A stretch of 64,000 nucleotides of DNA from Metarhizium brunneum (Eukaryota > Ascomycota > Sordariomycetes > Hypocreales > Clavicipitaceae): NCBI RefSeq assembly GCF_013426205.1, contig NC_089428.1:806001-870000 (forward strand), in the 5' to 3' direction. The notes below the pieces were generated by a model. The model ran no database searches. It was not told the DNA's origin and was given only the letters and a program-made list of their open reading frames with translations. How positions within the stretch are numbered: position 1 is the first letter of the stretch; every line of letters starts with the position of its first letter. A program made the translations under genes and the position numbers. Of this stretch, positions 24,127-34,851 are shown in pieces.

Positions 24127-24239
24127 ATGTCTCTGAGATCGCTTTACTACTTGCTTTCCATCCTTTGTCGTTACATCCGTCCACCATGAGGTGTCAATTG
24201 CTCATACAACAGACATTGCCAGAAAAGCTGCCAGTATGA
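24127..24239 (+). promoter_or_regulatory. Two upstream ORFs chained by ATGA overlaps, inside a probable 5' leader intron
   Basis: An ATG at 24127 opens a 20-codon frame whose TGA (24187-24189) overlaps the next ATG (24186) as ATGA. That second frame has 17 codons, and its TGA (24237-24239) overlaps the main ATG (24236), again as ATGA. A consensus donor GTATGT at 24125 and an acceptor CAACAG ending at 24212 could splice the first uORF and the start of the second out of the leader. Alternatively, a weak donor at 24170 would join the hydrophobic first 14 residues in frame to the main protein as a signal peptide. Confidence 0.4.
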
Positions 24240-26203
24240 ATGAGAAGACTGGTCTTCACGAAGAGTCCCGTCCTAAGCGGGATACATCTGGCTCACTTGA
24301 CCTGGCCCCCACCCATATTACCTTTACTCAGTCGTTCAGCTATGCCACCAAATATGCCAATGAGAAGAACTGGATTGGCATCTACTCTTCTGGCAGTACT
24401 GGTCCTGACAAGGAGACTTACACAGAAGACTCCCTATCGTGGGAATATGCTCCAGGTCAAAAGGGAACGGTGCAGCTATCAACTGCCAATCTCCCCCCAG
24501 GCCAATACAAGGCCTACTTTCTTGCCAATGAGGGCTACAAGTGGCTAGCCAAGCCTGTCGTATTCAAGGTCGCGAATCCCTGGGGCTCCATTTCGATTCG
24601 TGACGATGACCCTCTCCTCACCTTCAACTATTCGACTCCGCTTCCAGATCCCCAAAACTGGATTGGCATTTACAACTCCTTTGGCGGTGGCCCAGAGTCA
24701 CAAAAGTTCATCAGCGGTTCCTTGACTTGGGCTTATGCCCCTGATAAGAATGGGACTGTCAAGGTCGATGCCTCTGCTTTGCAGCCAGGTCTGGGATATC
24801 GAGCCTTCTTCCTTGCCAAAGGCGGATACAAGTGGCTTGCAAGCCCCATTGACATCGTCAAACCCGGAAAGGGTCCGTTGACCTTTATTGTTGACCAACT
24901 AACTACACACAATGCTCGGGCTGGTGAGCCTTTCCAGGCTACCCTTAGCGGAATGCTAGAAAACCCACGCGATCCAGACAGCAAGTTCGCCAAGGGCAAG
25001 TATAGTGCTACGGATACAAGCACACATGACTGGGTCAACATATCTGCCGACGGAATTATCAGTGGTACACCGCCCAAGGCAACCGGAAACACGACAACTA
25101 ACTTCGTTGTCGAGGCTTTGGGATCCGATGGGTCTACTGCCGAAATTACGGTTACAATCCCAGTCGTTCCGCAGGGCGAGCCTTTGGTCAAGGAACTGAC
25201 CATCTTGTCGTTCAACCTGTGGTTCGGAGGTACACCCGTGAAGGACTACCACGCCAAGCAGGTTCGCTTCATCACAAACGCCAGAGCAGACATTGTTGGA
25301 CTCCAAGAGAGCACCGGAGGACATGCGATTCGCCTCGCAAAAGCCATGGGCTGGGACTATTGGCAGGGAGATGATGATGTTGGTATCATTTCTCGATACC
25401 CCATGGTCGAACAGTATGCTCCTATCGAGAGATGTGGCGCTGTACGCATAGCCTTGGACAGGGGCCAGGAAATAAACTTTTGGAATTGCCATTTGGGCTA
25501 CACGCCATATGGTCCCTACGACTTTTGCTTTGACCACCTGTCCCCGGAGGAGGTTCTCAAGAACGAGATCAAGTCTCGTCGTACGCCTCAGATCATTAAT
25601 ATCATGAAGCACATGCAGGACCATCTCTCACAATCCAGAAAGACCCCCGTCATCTTCACCGGTGACTTCAACGCGCCGTCGCACCTTGACTGGACAAATG
25701 CAACCAAGAAGCTTCACTGTGGACAGGGATACTTCCCCTGGCCCACATCGAAGCATCCCATTGATGCAGGCCTAATTGATTCCTTCCGAGAAGTCCACAG
25801 TGACCCGTTGGCTAAACCCGGCCTCACGTGGTCGCCCATTTATCTAGACAACGGAGGGCGGACCGAACCCAAAGATCGCATCGACTTTATCTACCACAAG
25901 GGCCTCAAGACTCATTCATCGGAAGCTGTTGTGGTTGGCCAGCCCAAAGCACAGCCGGACCACGATCACAACGAATGGCCATCGGACCACGCCGCCGTTA
26001 AGACAGTCTTTAAAGTAGAGAAGAATAGCTCTGCCGGACAGGGCAACTCCCGCGTCCTCTGGGGCGTGGTAAGCGCCATAATTGCCGCGACAGCTGCGTG
26101 TGCTTCATGGATTGTATGCGCTTGTGTTGGCAAGCGCAAGTCCGATAAGAATTTAGACGAAAAGGGCAGGAGAGACAGCGGTTCGGGCGATTCATCTACA
26201 TAG
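24236..26203 (+). CDS. Endonuclease/exonuclease/phosphatase (EEP) protein with two SKICH-like N-terminal repeats and C-terminal TM
   Basis: Uninterrupted frame of 655 aa from the first in-frame ATG at 24236; the frame also runs upstream to 24191 from a non-ATG codon. Two ~90-residue repeats come first, each with NWIGIY, a W-x-YAP core, and an FLA..GYKWLA ending, resembling the SKICH-like modules found in front of metallo- and inositol phosphatases. An Ig/cadherin-like linker follows (DGIISGTPPKATGN). The EEP domain spans about 321-600 with FNLWFGG, IVGLQE, FTGDFNAPSH, DRIDFIY and WPSDHAAV, so all metal and catalytic motifs are present. A transmembrane helix lies near 610-632 and is followed by a basic tail. 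A C-terminal anchor implies a surface or luminal enzyme, which needs an N-terminal signal that this start lacks (see the leader entry). The substrate is unknown: a phospholipid, inositol phosphate or nucleic acid. Confidence 0.8.
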   Translation: MNEKTGLHEESRPKRDTSGSLDLAPTHITFTQSFSYATKYANEKNWIGIYSSGSTGPDKETYTEDSLSWEYAPGQKGTVQLSTANLPPGQYKAYFLANEGYKWLAKPVVFKVANPWGSISIRDDDPLLTFNYSTPLPDPQNWIGIYNSFGGGPESQKFISGSLTWAYAPDKNGTVKVDASALQPGLGYRAFFLAKGGYKWLASPIDIVKPGKGPLTFIVDQLTTHNARAGEPFQATLSGMLENPRDPDSKFAKGKYSATDTSTHDWVNISADGIISGTPPKATGNTTTNFVVEALGSDGSTAEITVTIPVVPQGEPLVKELTILSFNLWFGGTPVKDYHAKQVRFITNARADIVGLQESTGGHAIRLAKAMGWDYWQGDDDVGIISRYPMVEQYAPIERCGAVRIALDRGQEINFWNCHLGYTPYGPYDFCFDHLSPEEVLKNEIKSRRTPQIINIMKHMQDHLSQSRKTPVIFTGDFNAPSHLDWTNATKKLHCGQGYFPWPTSKHPIDAGLIDSFREVHSDPLAKPGLTWSPIYLDNGGRTEPKDRIDFIYHKGLKTHSSEAVVVGQPKAQPDHDHNEWPSDHAAVKTVFKVEKNSSAGQGNSRVLWGVVSAIIAATAACASWIVCACVGKRKSDKNLDEKGRRDSGSGDSST

Positions 26204-28276
26204 AAATATCGAAATGACTGGTATTCACATCGTCTTGATGGGCACCATACTGCACCCTGGGGGTGCAATGAATGTTGATCGGTGAATAGACGGATGGTGT
26301 GACCAGGCGGGCCGTGTACTGTTTTTGGTCCTGAATCCTGATAGTGAGTCATTGGAAAAGACGTATAACACAACTCTTCCGCGTTCGGCCTAGGCATCTT
26401 ATCCGACTGTTTTGACTGATTTACATTATTTACCAAGATTTCTCGTGGCTGGAAGAGATATTGTCTAAAAATGCAATCATCCCCCAATACCCGATCTCAA
26501 AATCCTTCCCTCGTAGCTGCCTGACACATTGTAGGTATTAAAACTCCAACTGCGATCCGGGCCAGGTCAGCGTATTTCGGACTCTTCAATAGTGGACGAC
26601 TTGGACCATGTTCCGTGCCGATCATTGGTTTATCAAGTACGCAACAGACTGGTCTGCAGAGCACCCGTTTCCGATCACGATGGCACCCTCATCATGGAAG
26701 TCAAATGGAAAAGACTGCCTTGAAATTTCTCCATGCCGTGGATGTCCTTTATACGAATTCGAATATCGTAAAAACCTATAGTCGTGACAGGAACCGTGCG
26801 TATCGGAGATGATGGCACCCGGTTGTCATATCAACAAATCTAACACGCCAGAGGCTCTTGTCATGTAATTATTCAGCCCCTGACCCTTTACACTCTTGCA
26901 TCAGCTAAAGATGCAGTAAACCAGGTCTATAACGATAACCTTTATAAGGCAATTTTCATTGCTATAACCAGAGTACAGGGATTTTATACTCGACAATTAC
27001 CCGTTCAAGAAGAAGCCCAACTTCTACAAAGCCTGCTACCTTTGCGTTCGGTAGCTTTCGTAGGGTGTTAATCGAGACGCATATACCTGCAACGTGTAAG
27101 CGCTTCAATCAGAGTTCATCTATTGAGAGCTGTATAGGCAACTCCGAAGGGCCTCGGTTAAATTGACGACGACTACGACCCACATCGTGATTTGCCTCAA
27201 ACTCAACGATAGTCCTTATGAGGACTCGCGCCCTTGCGTCGAGTCTTGTTATTTGACGAACAGAGGAAGCCTAATTTAATACCTCGGTTATATTTGTACT
27301 AGTACTATCTAGAAACAGGGTTGAATTTTGGAGGCGATATCGGTACACAGTGTTGACGGAGTTGGTGGGCGCTGTTGCTAGGGCCCAGAAATCATCTCGC
27401 GTCAAGGCTACGATTCGCGGCCAAGGCGGTTTATTACTATCAATTGATATAACTGGATGTTAACTGGATACTCAAGTGGTCGCTAGTCTCTGATGCTCCA
27501 TGTGGATAACGTACAGTTCAAGCCCTGACTATTCAGCCAGGTATAGGTCGTATAAGTCAGCCGCATAACATGATAAGAGGGGTTATAAGTTATAACTAAT
27601 TATAAAAACTACTATATAACGTATTAAGTACTTAGTAAGTTAATTAAAAAAAATTATTTGTAAGTTATTATTAAAAATTATTCCTTTTTTATAAATTATA
27701 ATCCATAGCTATTATTGTAAATTATAACTATACTTGTTAATAATAAGGCCCCTACAAATAGCCCCCCGTTTCAGGCCACTTATAGTTAAACTTACAGGGG
27801 TTAGATTATAAGGGAGGACCTGTCCTGCGCGAGTCAATACTTGTTGTATTAAACAATATCATACTCCCCAAATAATAATCGTACCACGCCCCTTTTTGAC
27901 CCAAAAAAAGGTAGCAGTAAGAGCTTTGCTTGACTCAAAAAGGTGAGATATGGCCCTATTAGCTTATAAATTAGTTGATGCTAATTTACCTCTCCCCACA
28001 ACATCGGCATACTCTGTACTGAGGGATGGCTTTGTTGGAAGACAGACTATACGCCGACAGTTATCCCTCACGCTTATCAGCCTACAGGATAGACCTTGAC
28101 GTAATATATAAGCTGTCCGGTAGGCAAGCAAACAGTAATAGTCATTCGCAATAGTGTTGCAAATAGGAGTCTAATTCCATCATCGCCATTCTTCTTTTTC
28201 TTTTGCTTGGCCGTCTTTTACCGGCAACTCCTTTATAGCCAGACTGCACCCAATATATTCCTTGAGCCCCTTGGTC
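26204..28276. other. Gene-free, increasingly AT-rich interval with repeat copy A
   Basis: No intact gene is seen. From about 26900 the sequence becomes AT-rich with many stop codons in all frames, and a short open stretch near 26910-27060 matches nothing I know. The AT-rich repeat copy A (27534-27812) lies here. Composition and the later matching copies suggest a decayed transposon or RIP-affected remnant. Confidence 0.5.
27534..27812 (+). repeat. AT-rich repeat, copy A
   Basis: It begins at AGCCAGGTATAGG and a CATGATAAGAGGGGTTATAA-like block, contains TAGCTATTATTGTAAATTA, and ends in CTTACAGGGGTTAGATT. The same blocks recur in the same order at 36783-37262, and the terminal block recurs at 37643-37716. 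No coding capacity is seen. Confidence 0.6.
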
Positions 28277-30929
28277 ATGATTTGGCTGTCCGTCTCTGCT
28301 CTAGTATGGGCAGCTCTGGCGTTTGCTCCCTCCTCTGGGGCAGCAGACGGGGGAGGGCATCGCGGCAACACATATGCAGGCCCCAACAACTATATCATCG
28401 AATGCCACAACGGCCGAGACAAAGACGTCCTGATTCACCGTATCAAACATCGCGATGGCCAAGTACATCATGATTTCAATTCTGGCATCTTTTACGGCGT
28501 CTCAGCTAGTGTGCCAGGCCTAGGGGGCGACGAGATAAGAAACATGGCAGGCGTCAAGGACGTGTGGCCGGTGCAGGTATTCAGACATGAGGCCAAAGAG
28601 AATAGTTTGAAGCCTCGAGCGGCCCCAAAGAGGCAGCCGTATCGACGTGCCGTCGACACTTCGTGGAATCATGCCATGACGCAGGTGGACATGCTCCATT
28701 CCGAGGGCTTCTACGGCACAAACATTACCATTGCCATCATAGATTCTGGTGTAAGTCATCCTTTTCCATGGTCAAGGAGAGAAACTTGGGGTTTTGTATA
28801 AAATATTAACGTAGACGGGGCGGCAGGTCAACTACACACATCCGGCCTTGGGTGGCTGCTTCGGTCGTGGCTGCCGAGTCGCTCGCGGAGCCAATTTCGT
28901 CCGGAACGAGGGAAAGTATGGTGATCCCATGGATCAAAATGGTCATGGAACTGCTGTTGCTGGCGTGCTGGCCGGGAACGATCCTCGGAGAAACTTTGTG
29001 GGCGTGGCTCCCGGCGCGACACTTGCCGCATATCGAGTTGTGGATTCCAAGGGGTACGCCAGAGAAGACGATTTGATAGCAGGCTGGCTTAAAGCAGTGG
29101 AAGACGGAGCACAGATTATCGCTTCCTCGGCTGGTTTTGACGGATCCGGCTGGGCACAGTGTCCCATGGCAGCTGTTGTGGCGCGCATCGCCGCAAGTGG
29201 CATACCTTGCATCGTGGGCAATGGTAATGATTCTAAGAAGGGCCTCTTCTTTTCTCTAGATCCCTCGACTGGCCGAAATGTGCTGGCAGTCAACTCATTT
29301 GCCCACCGGATGGTGTCTTCGGCCGGTGGTAGTCGTGCCGTCACGGCGGGCATGTCGTGGCTTTCTGCCTCTGGGCCGACCTGGGAACTGGATATCAAGC
29401 CCAATGTCGGCGTACCCGGCGATGAAATACCTTGTCCGCAAATCGACGGCAGCTATGACAATTGCTCCGGCACATCCTTTGCTGGACCACAAGTTGCGGG
29501 CATGGCGGCTCTCATTGCCGAGCGCCGGGAGGATTTCGATCCGGGGCACCTGATGAGTCTTCTCATGACCACGGCCGCGGTCCAAAAAGATGGCCATTTC
29601 ATTCCCGTAGTCCAGTAGGGAGGGGGTCTTGCCCAGGCCTGGGAAGCTGCACACGCGACGACGCTTATAGAACCACCGAGCCTTGCCTTTAACGATACAG
29701 ACCACCGGGCTCAGTCCATCACCATTCGAGTCACTAATAAAGCTCGGTTTGAGGTTACGTATCAGCTCTCGATTCTTCCTGCGGTCACTATTTACGCTCG
29801 CAGGCTACCGAGAGACTTTAAAAATCCAGAGTATATCCAAGCTCCTGCGTCTATTGACATGAGCAAGACTTTTCTTAAGCTAGTCGCCAACCAGTCAGAT
29901 ACTATTACAATCTCGGCTAAAGATCCCAAGGGCCTTGAAGCCGACCGCTTGCCGGTATGGTCTGGCTGGGTCGCTATCAATAGTTCTGATGGCAAGACAC
30001 TGACTGTGCCATATATGGGCCTTGCGGGCTCGTTACACAAGCAACAAGTTCTTGAGTCTGATGGGGTCAGCTTGCAAGGCTTCAACCACGATATGCATAA
30101 TGCAGACAGTAATCGTGGTGCAAAATTCAGCTATACTGTCAAGAAGGGCTTCACAACACTTTCAGCCTCTATCATTATTAACCTAATTCTCGGAAGCCGT
30201 GTATATGTCGAGGCTGTTCCCCTATCGCCTCGAAAATGGATGACTGACCGCCTAGGCAAGAGCCGAGGTTTTCCGATCAAGGGTTACTCTCCAAGAGCAC
30301 TCCAGAGGTATACCGGCATTGGGCTATACGACAAAGAATGGGACGGTCAAATTCAGTCCGGTGATTACCTCCCACCAGGCGACTATCAACTGGTAGTGCG
30401 CGCCCTGAGGGTTTTTGGAGATCCTACTATGGAAGCCGACTGGGATGCGGCTGAACCACTCCCATTTCAAGTTATGAGTGGCGCGGGCCAGGAAGCATGC
30501 AAGGCGTACCAGTCTGGAAAGGGGCCCAAGGACGCTCTATTTCGAAATCTACAAGAATGCCATCAGGTTCACAACAAGACGGCAGTGGACGCTCCCTGGA
30601 TCCCTCGCCCTCAGGATAGTAGCAAGTGTGATGATGATAATCCAACGGAAGAGGACTGCGGCACTTACCACTACTGCAAAGCGCATCAAGAACGACTTGA
30701 TGACATTATATCCCCTTTCAGGAACAAATATGAGTGCGTGCATAGCCATAAATTGCTGCCCAAAGTACCGCTTGACCCCCTCAGGTTGCCTGAGTGCCAA
30801 ACGACTAGGGACCCTAATATTTGTGGCTCGCAGGTTTGGTGTATAGTCATTTTTCAAACCGGAGGGCCTGCACATGGATGGAGCAACAGTGAGGAGTGTC
30901 AATGGGCTCACGGAAGTATGTTGGCCTGA
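28277..30929 (+). pseudogene. Secreted subtilisin-like S8 protease, broken by one in-frame TAG
   Basis: Exon 1 is 28277-28750; a GTAAGT intron runs 28751-28826; exon 2 is 28827-30929. The frame totals 858 residues if the TAG at 29616-29618 (codon 422) is ignored. The N-terminus MIWLSVSALVWAALAFAP is a signal peptide, followed by an I9-like propeptide. The catalytic triad is complete: Asp156 (IIDSG), His198 (NGHGT) and Ser375 (GTSFAGP). The stop falls right after PVVQ and before GGGLAQAW, where relatives as I remember them have Gln, so CAG to TAG in a CpA context is the simple explanation. About 436 further codons stay open in frame. Subtilases of this large type are secreted and degrade host or substrate protein. 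The truncated product keeps the triad but loses the C-terminal Fn3-like half. An RIP-like origin fits the repeat-rich surroundings. Confidence 0.75.
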
Positions 30930-33265
30930 ATATAGCGCTTATTATATAGTTGAAGCGCGAAATATCACGTTATACAACTAAAGAGACCTTAAGTATATTA
31001 AAGAATTTCCCTGTCCTAAATCACCACGGTTGCGCGAGACACCAACAGGATTTCCTGCGGTGAAAAGCGATTGGTGGTTTTGGTGGTAAGTAATAAGGAG
31101 TTGCGACGGTTTTGAGAAGATGATGATGATGGAAATCTGCAAAACAATTGGAGTAGAGAAATAACACATATGAGGATAATACGAGGAATATCTTCTTGCG
31201 TAGATTGCTCATTTTCATGTCAACACCTCGGTCGATGACCCTTCTAGTACGGAAGCAGGCAATTATTGCCCTGTCATTGTCGTCGATGCCAAAATGCATG
31301 GTCGTTCGCGGTCTCAAGCATGCATCTGAGCATGGTGAGATGAGAGGCGTGAGCTGCCGTTTAGTCATCTCGCCACACCCCTCCCTTACCTCTTAGCGTC
31401 GGCTGCTTCCGTGCCTGCAAGCCCGCTGGTTGGCTGTCGCGCCAGTTGCTGCGGGGTGAGCCGCCTGACAAACACTTCACGACGCAACAAACCCGAGGCT
31501 AGTCCCAAGTAGGAAAGTCAATTGGCGACTTGTCCTAGACAAAAGGACCCTTGGAACGATCTCAACGCCAGGCTAGTTTCGGCCTGCGGTCTTCCTTGTT
31601 CTTATGGCTCTAGAGAGGGATTTCTGTTCTTCCTCCTTCTTTCTCTTCCAACATTTCGCATTCCTTTTTTCCCTCTCCTGCCACTCCGACTGCCCACGGG
31701 CCACGGTATGGGATACGGGTTGCCCAGCAGCCTACTCGTGGTAAACATGGCGTGCTGAGAGGCCATTGACAATGTCTTTGGGCCATGGGCTGGACCATTC
31801 TGCCGCGGCGGCGTGGAACCGGGGAGCCGTAAGTGGTATTGACTCGAGGAATTTCTGCAGATTGTGATAGCAACCCTAGAGGCTCTCTCCGTAGCGTATT
31901 TTCCCCTTATAGCTGCCAATGGCCAACCCATCAAGTGTATGTCGTTGCTGCAGCAAGTGTCGACTATAGCTGTCCTCGCAGTCGGATCATGTATCCTCTC
32001 CCGATATTCTCACACTTGATCCCCGCGGCCCTCGCTGGCGATTGTGGTCTATCTTTGCATCACAATTCTATGAAATCTAGCCGCTGCTAGCACCCCATGG
32101 CTGATGAAGAATGGGATTGCAGTTATAATACTTTACACTGGCACCCTGGAAACTTTCGAATGCTCTATATTGGCATCTTGTCAGCAAGTTAATAATAAAA
32201 GGCTGCGGGAGCTTGAATTTTCTCCTCTACGCACAACTTTACGACTCCTCTTACCCTCACGAACGTTGACATGGACAAAGCCATGATCTATTTTAAAGAT
32301 ATCCATGAGCTGTGGGCATCACTGTTTATGTGCTGACGTTGCAGATGTGTGTCAGTCTAAGTGGTCCGGTGCGTGTGCATGATAAGTGGAAAATGGTGAA
32401 TGGGCGTGTAGGCAAGCGCCGTATATTTATGCTGACATCAATGGCACATGGACTTGTTCTGTGCTATGCCGTCATTCTCTAGGACATTCATAGCGAAAAG
32501 AACAAGTTGACATATTTGCTTTCAAGGGCAGGTACTTCTACACTACATACATGCTTGTAGAGCAAAATGTCTCGTCCCCATTTAAATGATATTTAGCGCC
32601 GAGGCCCCGTCATTCCTACGTCAGACCCTAGAATATTATTAACAAAGGGAAGTTGGCGGGACTCGGCGCCACCTAGCTTGTTGAGCAGCACAACAAATTA
32701 CCATGAGCATACTCTGTGACAAGGGCCTAGCTTGGAGCAATTACTCAATTCATCTAATAACAGTCTTTGGTATCAAAGGTCCTTGGTTTTCCTTAAGGCC
32801 TTGAGGGACCGAAGCCGTCTATTTATACAAGAAGTCGGTGAGGACCTTCTGCCCTAATCCCGTGACCGTAGCCCTTGTGTAACCAGCCATTTCCGTGTAA
32901 CATACTCCGTATGCACCAGGGGACTGAGGCATTACGTTTTGCCTCCCACTGAATATCATATTTGCCAAAACAGGACGACTTTGCCTTAACTGAGTCTAAG
33001 TACTACAATAAGGCTTGCCATCTCACAGTCTTACAATACCAAGCAGATTCATGACAAAAATGGCCATGGCCCAACCGCAAAGCATGTATAAGAAGTCAAG
33101 TCCTCCAAACCAACCAAATTCCCCTTAACACACTTTCCGCCCTCTCCAAAACCTTGAATCACGAAAGATGTTGAGTCAATGCTTATAATTTTGGTCAAAA
33201 GTGACGTCTATTACTAGATATAAGTACAGCTAGGTGACGTCTAGAAGTCTTGCACTTGGCTGACA
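30930..33265. other. 2.3 kb gene-free interval with repeat copy D
   Basis: No gene is recognised; all frames are short or without motif. The promoter-like repeat copy D lies at 32715-32882. The last 380 bp are the 3' flank of the minus-strand cysteine-rich protein gene. Confidence 0.5.
32715..32882 (+). repeat. Promoter-like repeat, copy D
   Basis: About 168 bp starting TGTGACAAGGG and ending CCCTTGTGTAA, matching 36234-36408 in the same orientation with scattered substitutions. It contains CTATTTATACAAGAAGTCGG, a TATA-like element followed by a shared putative leader. Confidence 0.65.
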
Positions 33266-33646
33266 CTAACACTCGTCATCTGCTTCGGCATTGGCATTCT
33301 TAGTGCAACCCCCCTCAATACGAGTGGTGCCAGCAGGGCAGACACAGCTGCCATTCAACTCAATGCCTCCATCACATCTCGGCTGGGGGGCTGCCAGATT
33401 CCCGCTTGGAGGCACAATTCCAGTGGGGATGTCTTCAGGGAGAATCGTCTTGGTGGGCGTCTTGTCGTCAAAGCAAGTGTCGGGCTTTTGGGCCGCTTGT
33501 TCTTCAACCGGCCTGCAGACTCCTAGGCCTTCGACAAGGGTCATGCCTTTGCCACAGGCCGCGAGGTTTTCCTTCTCGAGGGTCGGCGCGGGCGCGGCCA
33601 CGGCGAGAGCGGCCAAAGAGGCAAGGAGAAGAATATGCTGCTTCAT
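33266..33646 (-). CDS. Small secreted cysteine-rich protein (effector-like)
   Basis: Single exon of 126 aa on the minus strand. The ATG at 33646 was chosen because it starts a clear signal peptide (MKQHILLLASLAALAVAAPAP). The mature chain of about 105 residues has eight cysteines (in ACGKG, VCRP, DTCF, PRCDG, SCVC, GCTK and the final DEC), suggesting four disulfides, and ends in an acidic NANAEADDEC. The motif SCVCPAGTTRIEGGC is compact and EGF-like in spacing, but I recognise no named family. A TATAAAAT box lies 122 bp upstream. Size, cysteine content and the repeat-flanked position are typical of effector-like or surface-active secreted proteins; the function is unknown. Confidence 0.72.
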   Translation of the reverse strand: MKQHILLLASLAALAVAAPAPTLEKENLAACGKGMTLVEGLGVCRPVEEQAAQKPDTCFDDKTPTKTILPEDIPTGIVPPSGNLAAPQPRCDGGIELNGSCVCPAGTTRIEGGCTKNANAEADDEC

Positions 33647-34851
33647 TGTTCTTTGGCAGCTGAAGAAGAAAATCGAGTAATGAATGAGATGTGAGGGTTG
33701 ACGACAGAGGAGAATCTTGATTGGGGGCAGTATCTTGGGGTGTCTTAAAGATGAGCGGTAGCACATGATTTTATAGTCGGCGACTGCAACCTGGTATGGC
33801 AAAGCAGATGCCACTATTCATGCCAAGTTGCCATGGCCTCGCGTTCCGTTTTAGCAGCTACCATGAATGACTCTGCACGAAATCACCCATTAACTTATAA
33901 ATGATAGAAGCAGCACCAGGCGGTTTCAGGACCTGTCATGAATCATGAAATTATGATCATGACCCCACTTATGAAGCCTAGAGTCGGTATAATGCCGGGC
34001 CATCTGGTTGACTCGCGGAATAGTTTAGCTCAGCGGGATATAAGAAGGGGTCAAGGATATTTATGCACGGGCTTGAAGGTGAAACCATGGGGATCGCACC
34101 ACGAGTTCAATGCGAGGCACTCACAGTAATGGCTATGAGAGAAATGAGGTGTCAAAAGACTGACACTTTAGGCTGCGTCATACGTATCGTCACTTTGACC
34201 AATTAGTGGCCCTGATTCCATCATATCAACACCCACTCCTGTCACAAATATATTGCATCTTGTGAATGCTGCTGTATGCAAGCATGGAGGTAATTCTGAC
34301 ACAACGTCTTCACCCCAATAGGCCTGAGGCTAGTTATGCGCTTCCCGTACACCAATTCGCCGAATTGCCATGATGAAACACCTCGGCCAGCATCAAGTGT
34401 TGTTGCTCGTCCTGTGCTTTGGTGCCACGAAAATGCTGCATTGGGCCTTCGAGTCAACATGGCTTGGCTTACTTCGTCTGTCCCTTTTCACAACGGCGAG
34501 ACCTCCCGAGCGTGTATTCCGTTGATGGCAAGTGAGCTGACGGCGATTCATTCTGTGGATTGTCCATTCCTCACTCACTCCAACACCGGCGGGTCACTCA
34601 GTTTCGTCAAGAGGCGGTGCATTCCCGAGTACCATGGTGGAAAAAGACGCGTATTTCCTCATTAGCTTGTCGTACACCTTCCTCGACTTCTTCCAGCGGC
34701 GGGTGTTCATCATGAATTCCAGGTTCTTACTATAAGTCCATAGTTTTGGAATCATTGCATTTCATGCGTGATACGATTCATTCCATAGTAGAGGTGATAA
34801 AGACAGAGTCAAGTCCTAGTCTTGACGGAGTATCCATCTCAAATCCAGCAC
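33647..34851. other. Intergenic region between the cysteine-rich protein and OMP decarboxylase genes
   Basis: It holds the promoter of the minus-strand secreted protein (TATA at 33768) and the 3' flank of the decarboxylase. A ~50-codon frame from about 34371 begins with a hydrophobic stretch but has no further support, so it is not called. Confidence 0.5.
33768..33775 (-). promoter_or_regulatory. TATA box of the cysteine-rich protein gene
   Basis: The minus strand reads TATAAAAT here, 122 bp upstream of the ATG at 33646, a reasonable distance for a fungal TATA element with a short leader. Confidence 0.5.

Noticed and set aside
26910..27060. About 50 open codons in an otherwise stop-rich AT-rich stretch
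   Set aside because: Could be a remnant of a transposon protein, but I recognise no family and the ends are closed by stops.
34371..34525. Small frame with a hydrophobic start near the OMP decarboxylase gene
   Set aside because: About 50 codons, no homology-like motif, and it overlaps the likely 3' region of its neighbour; not enough support.
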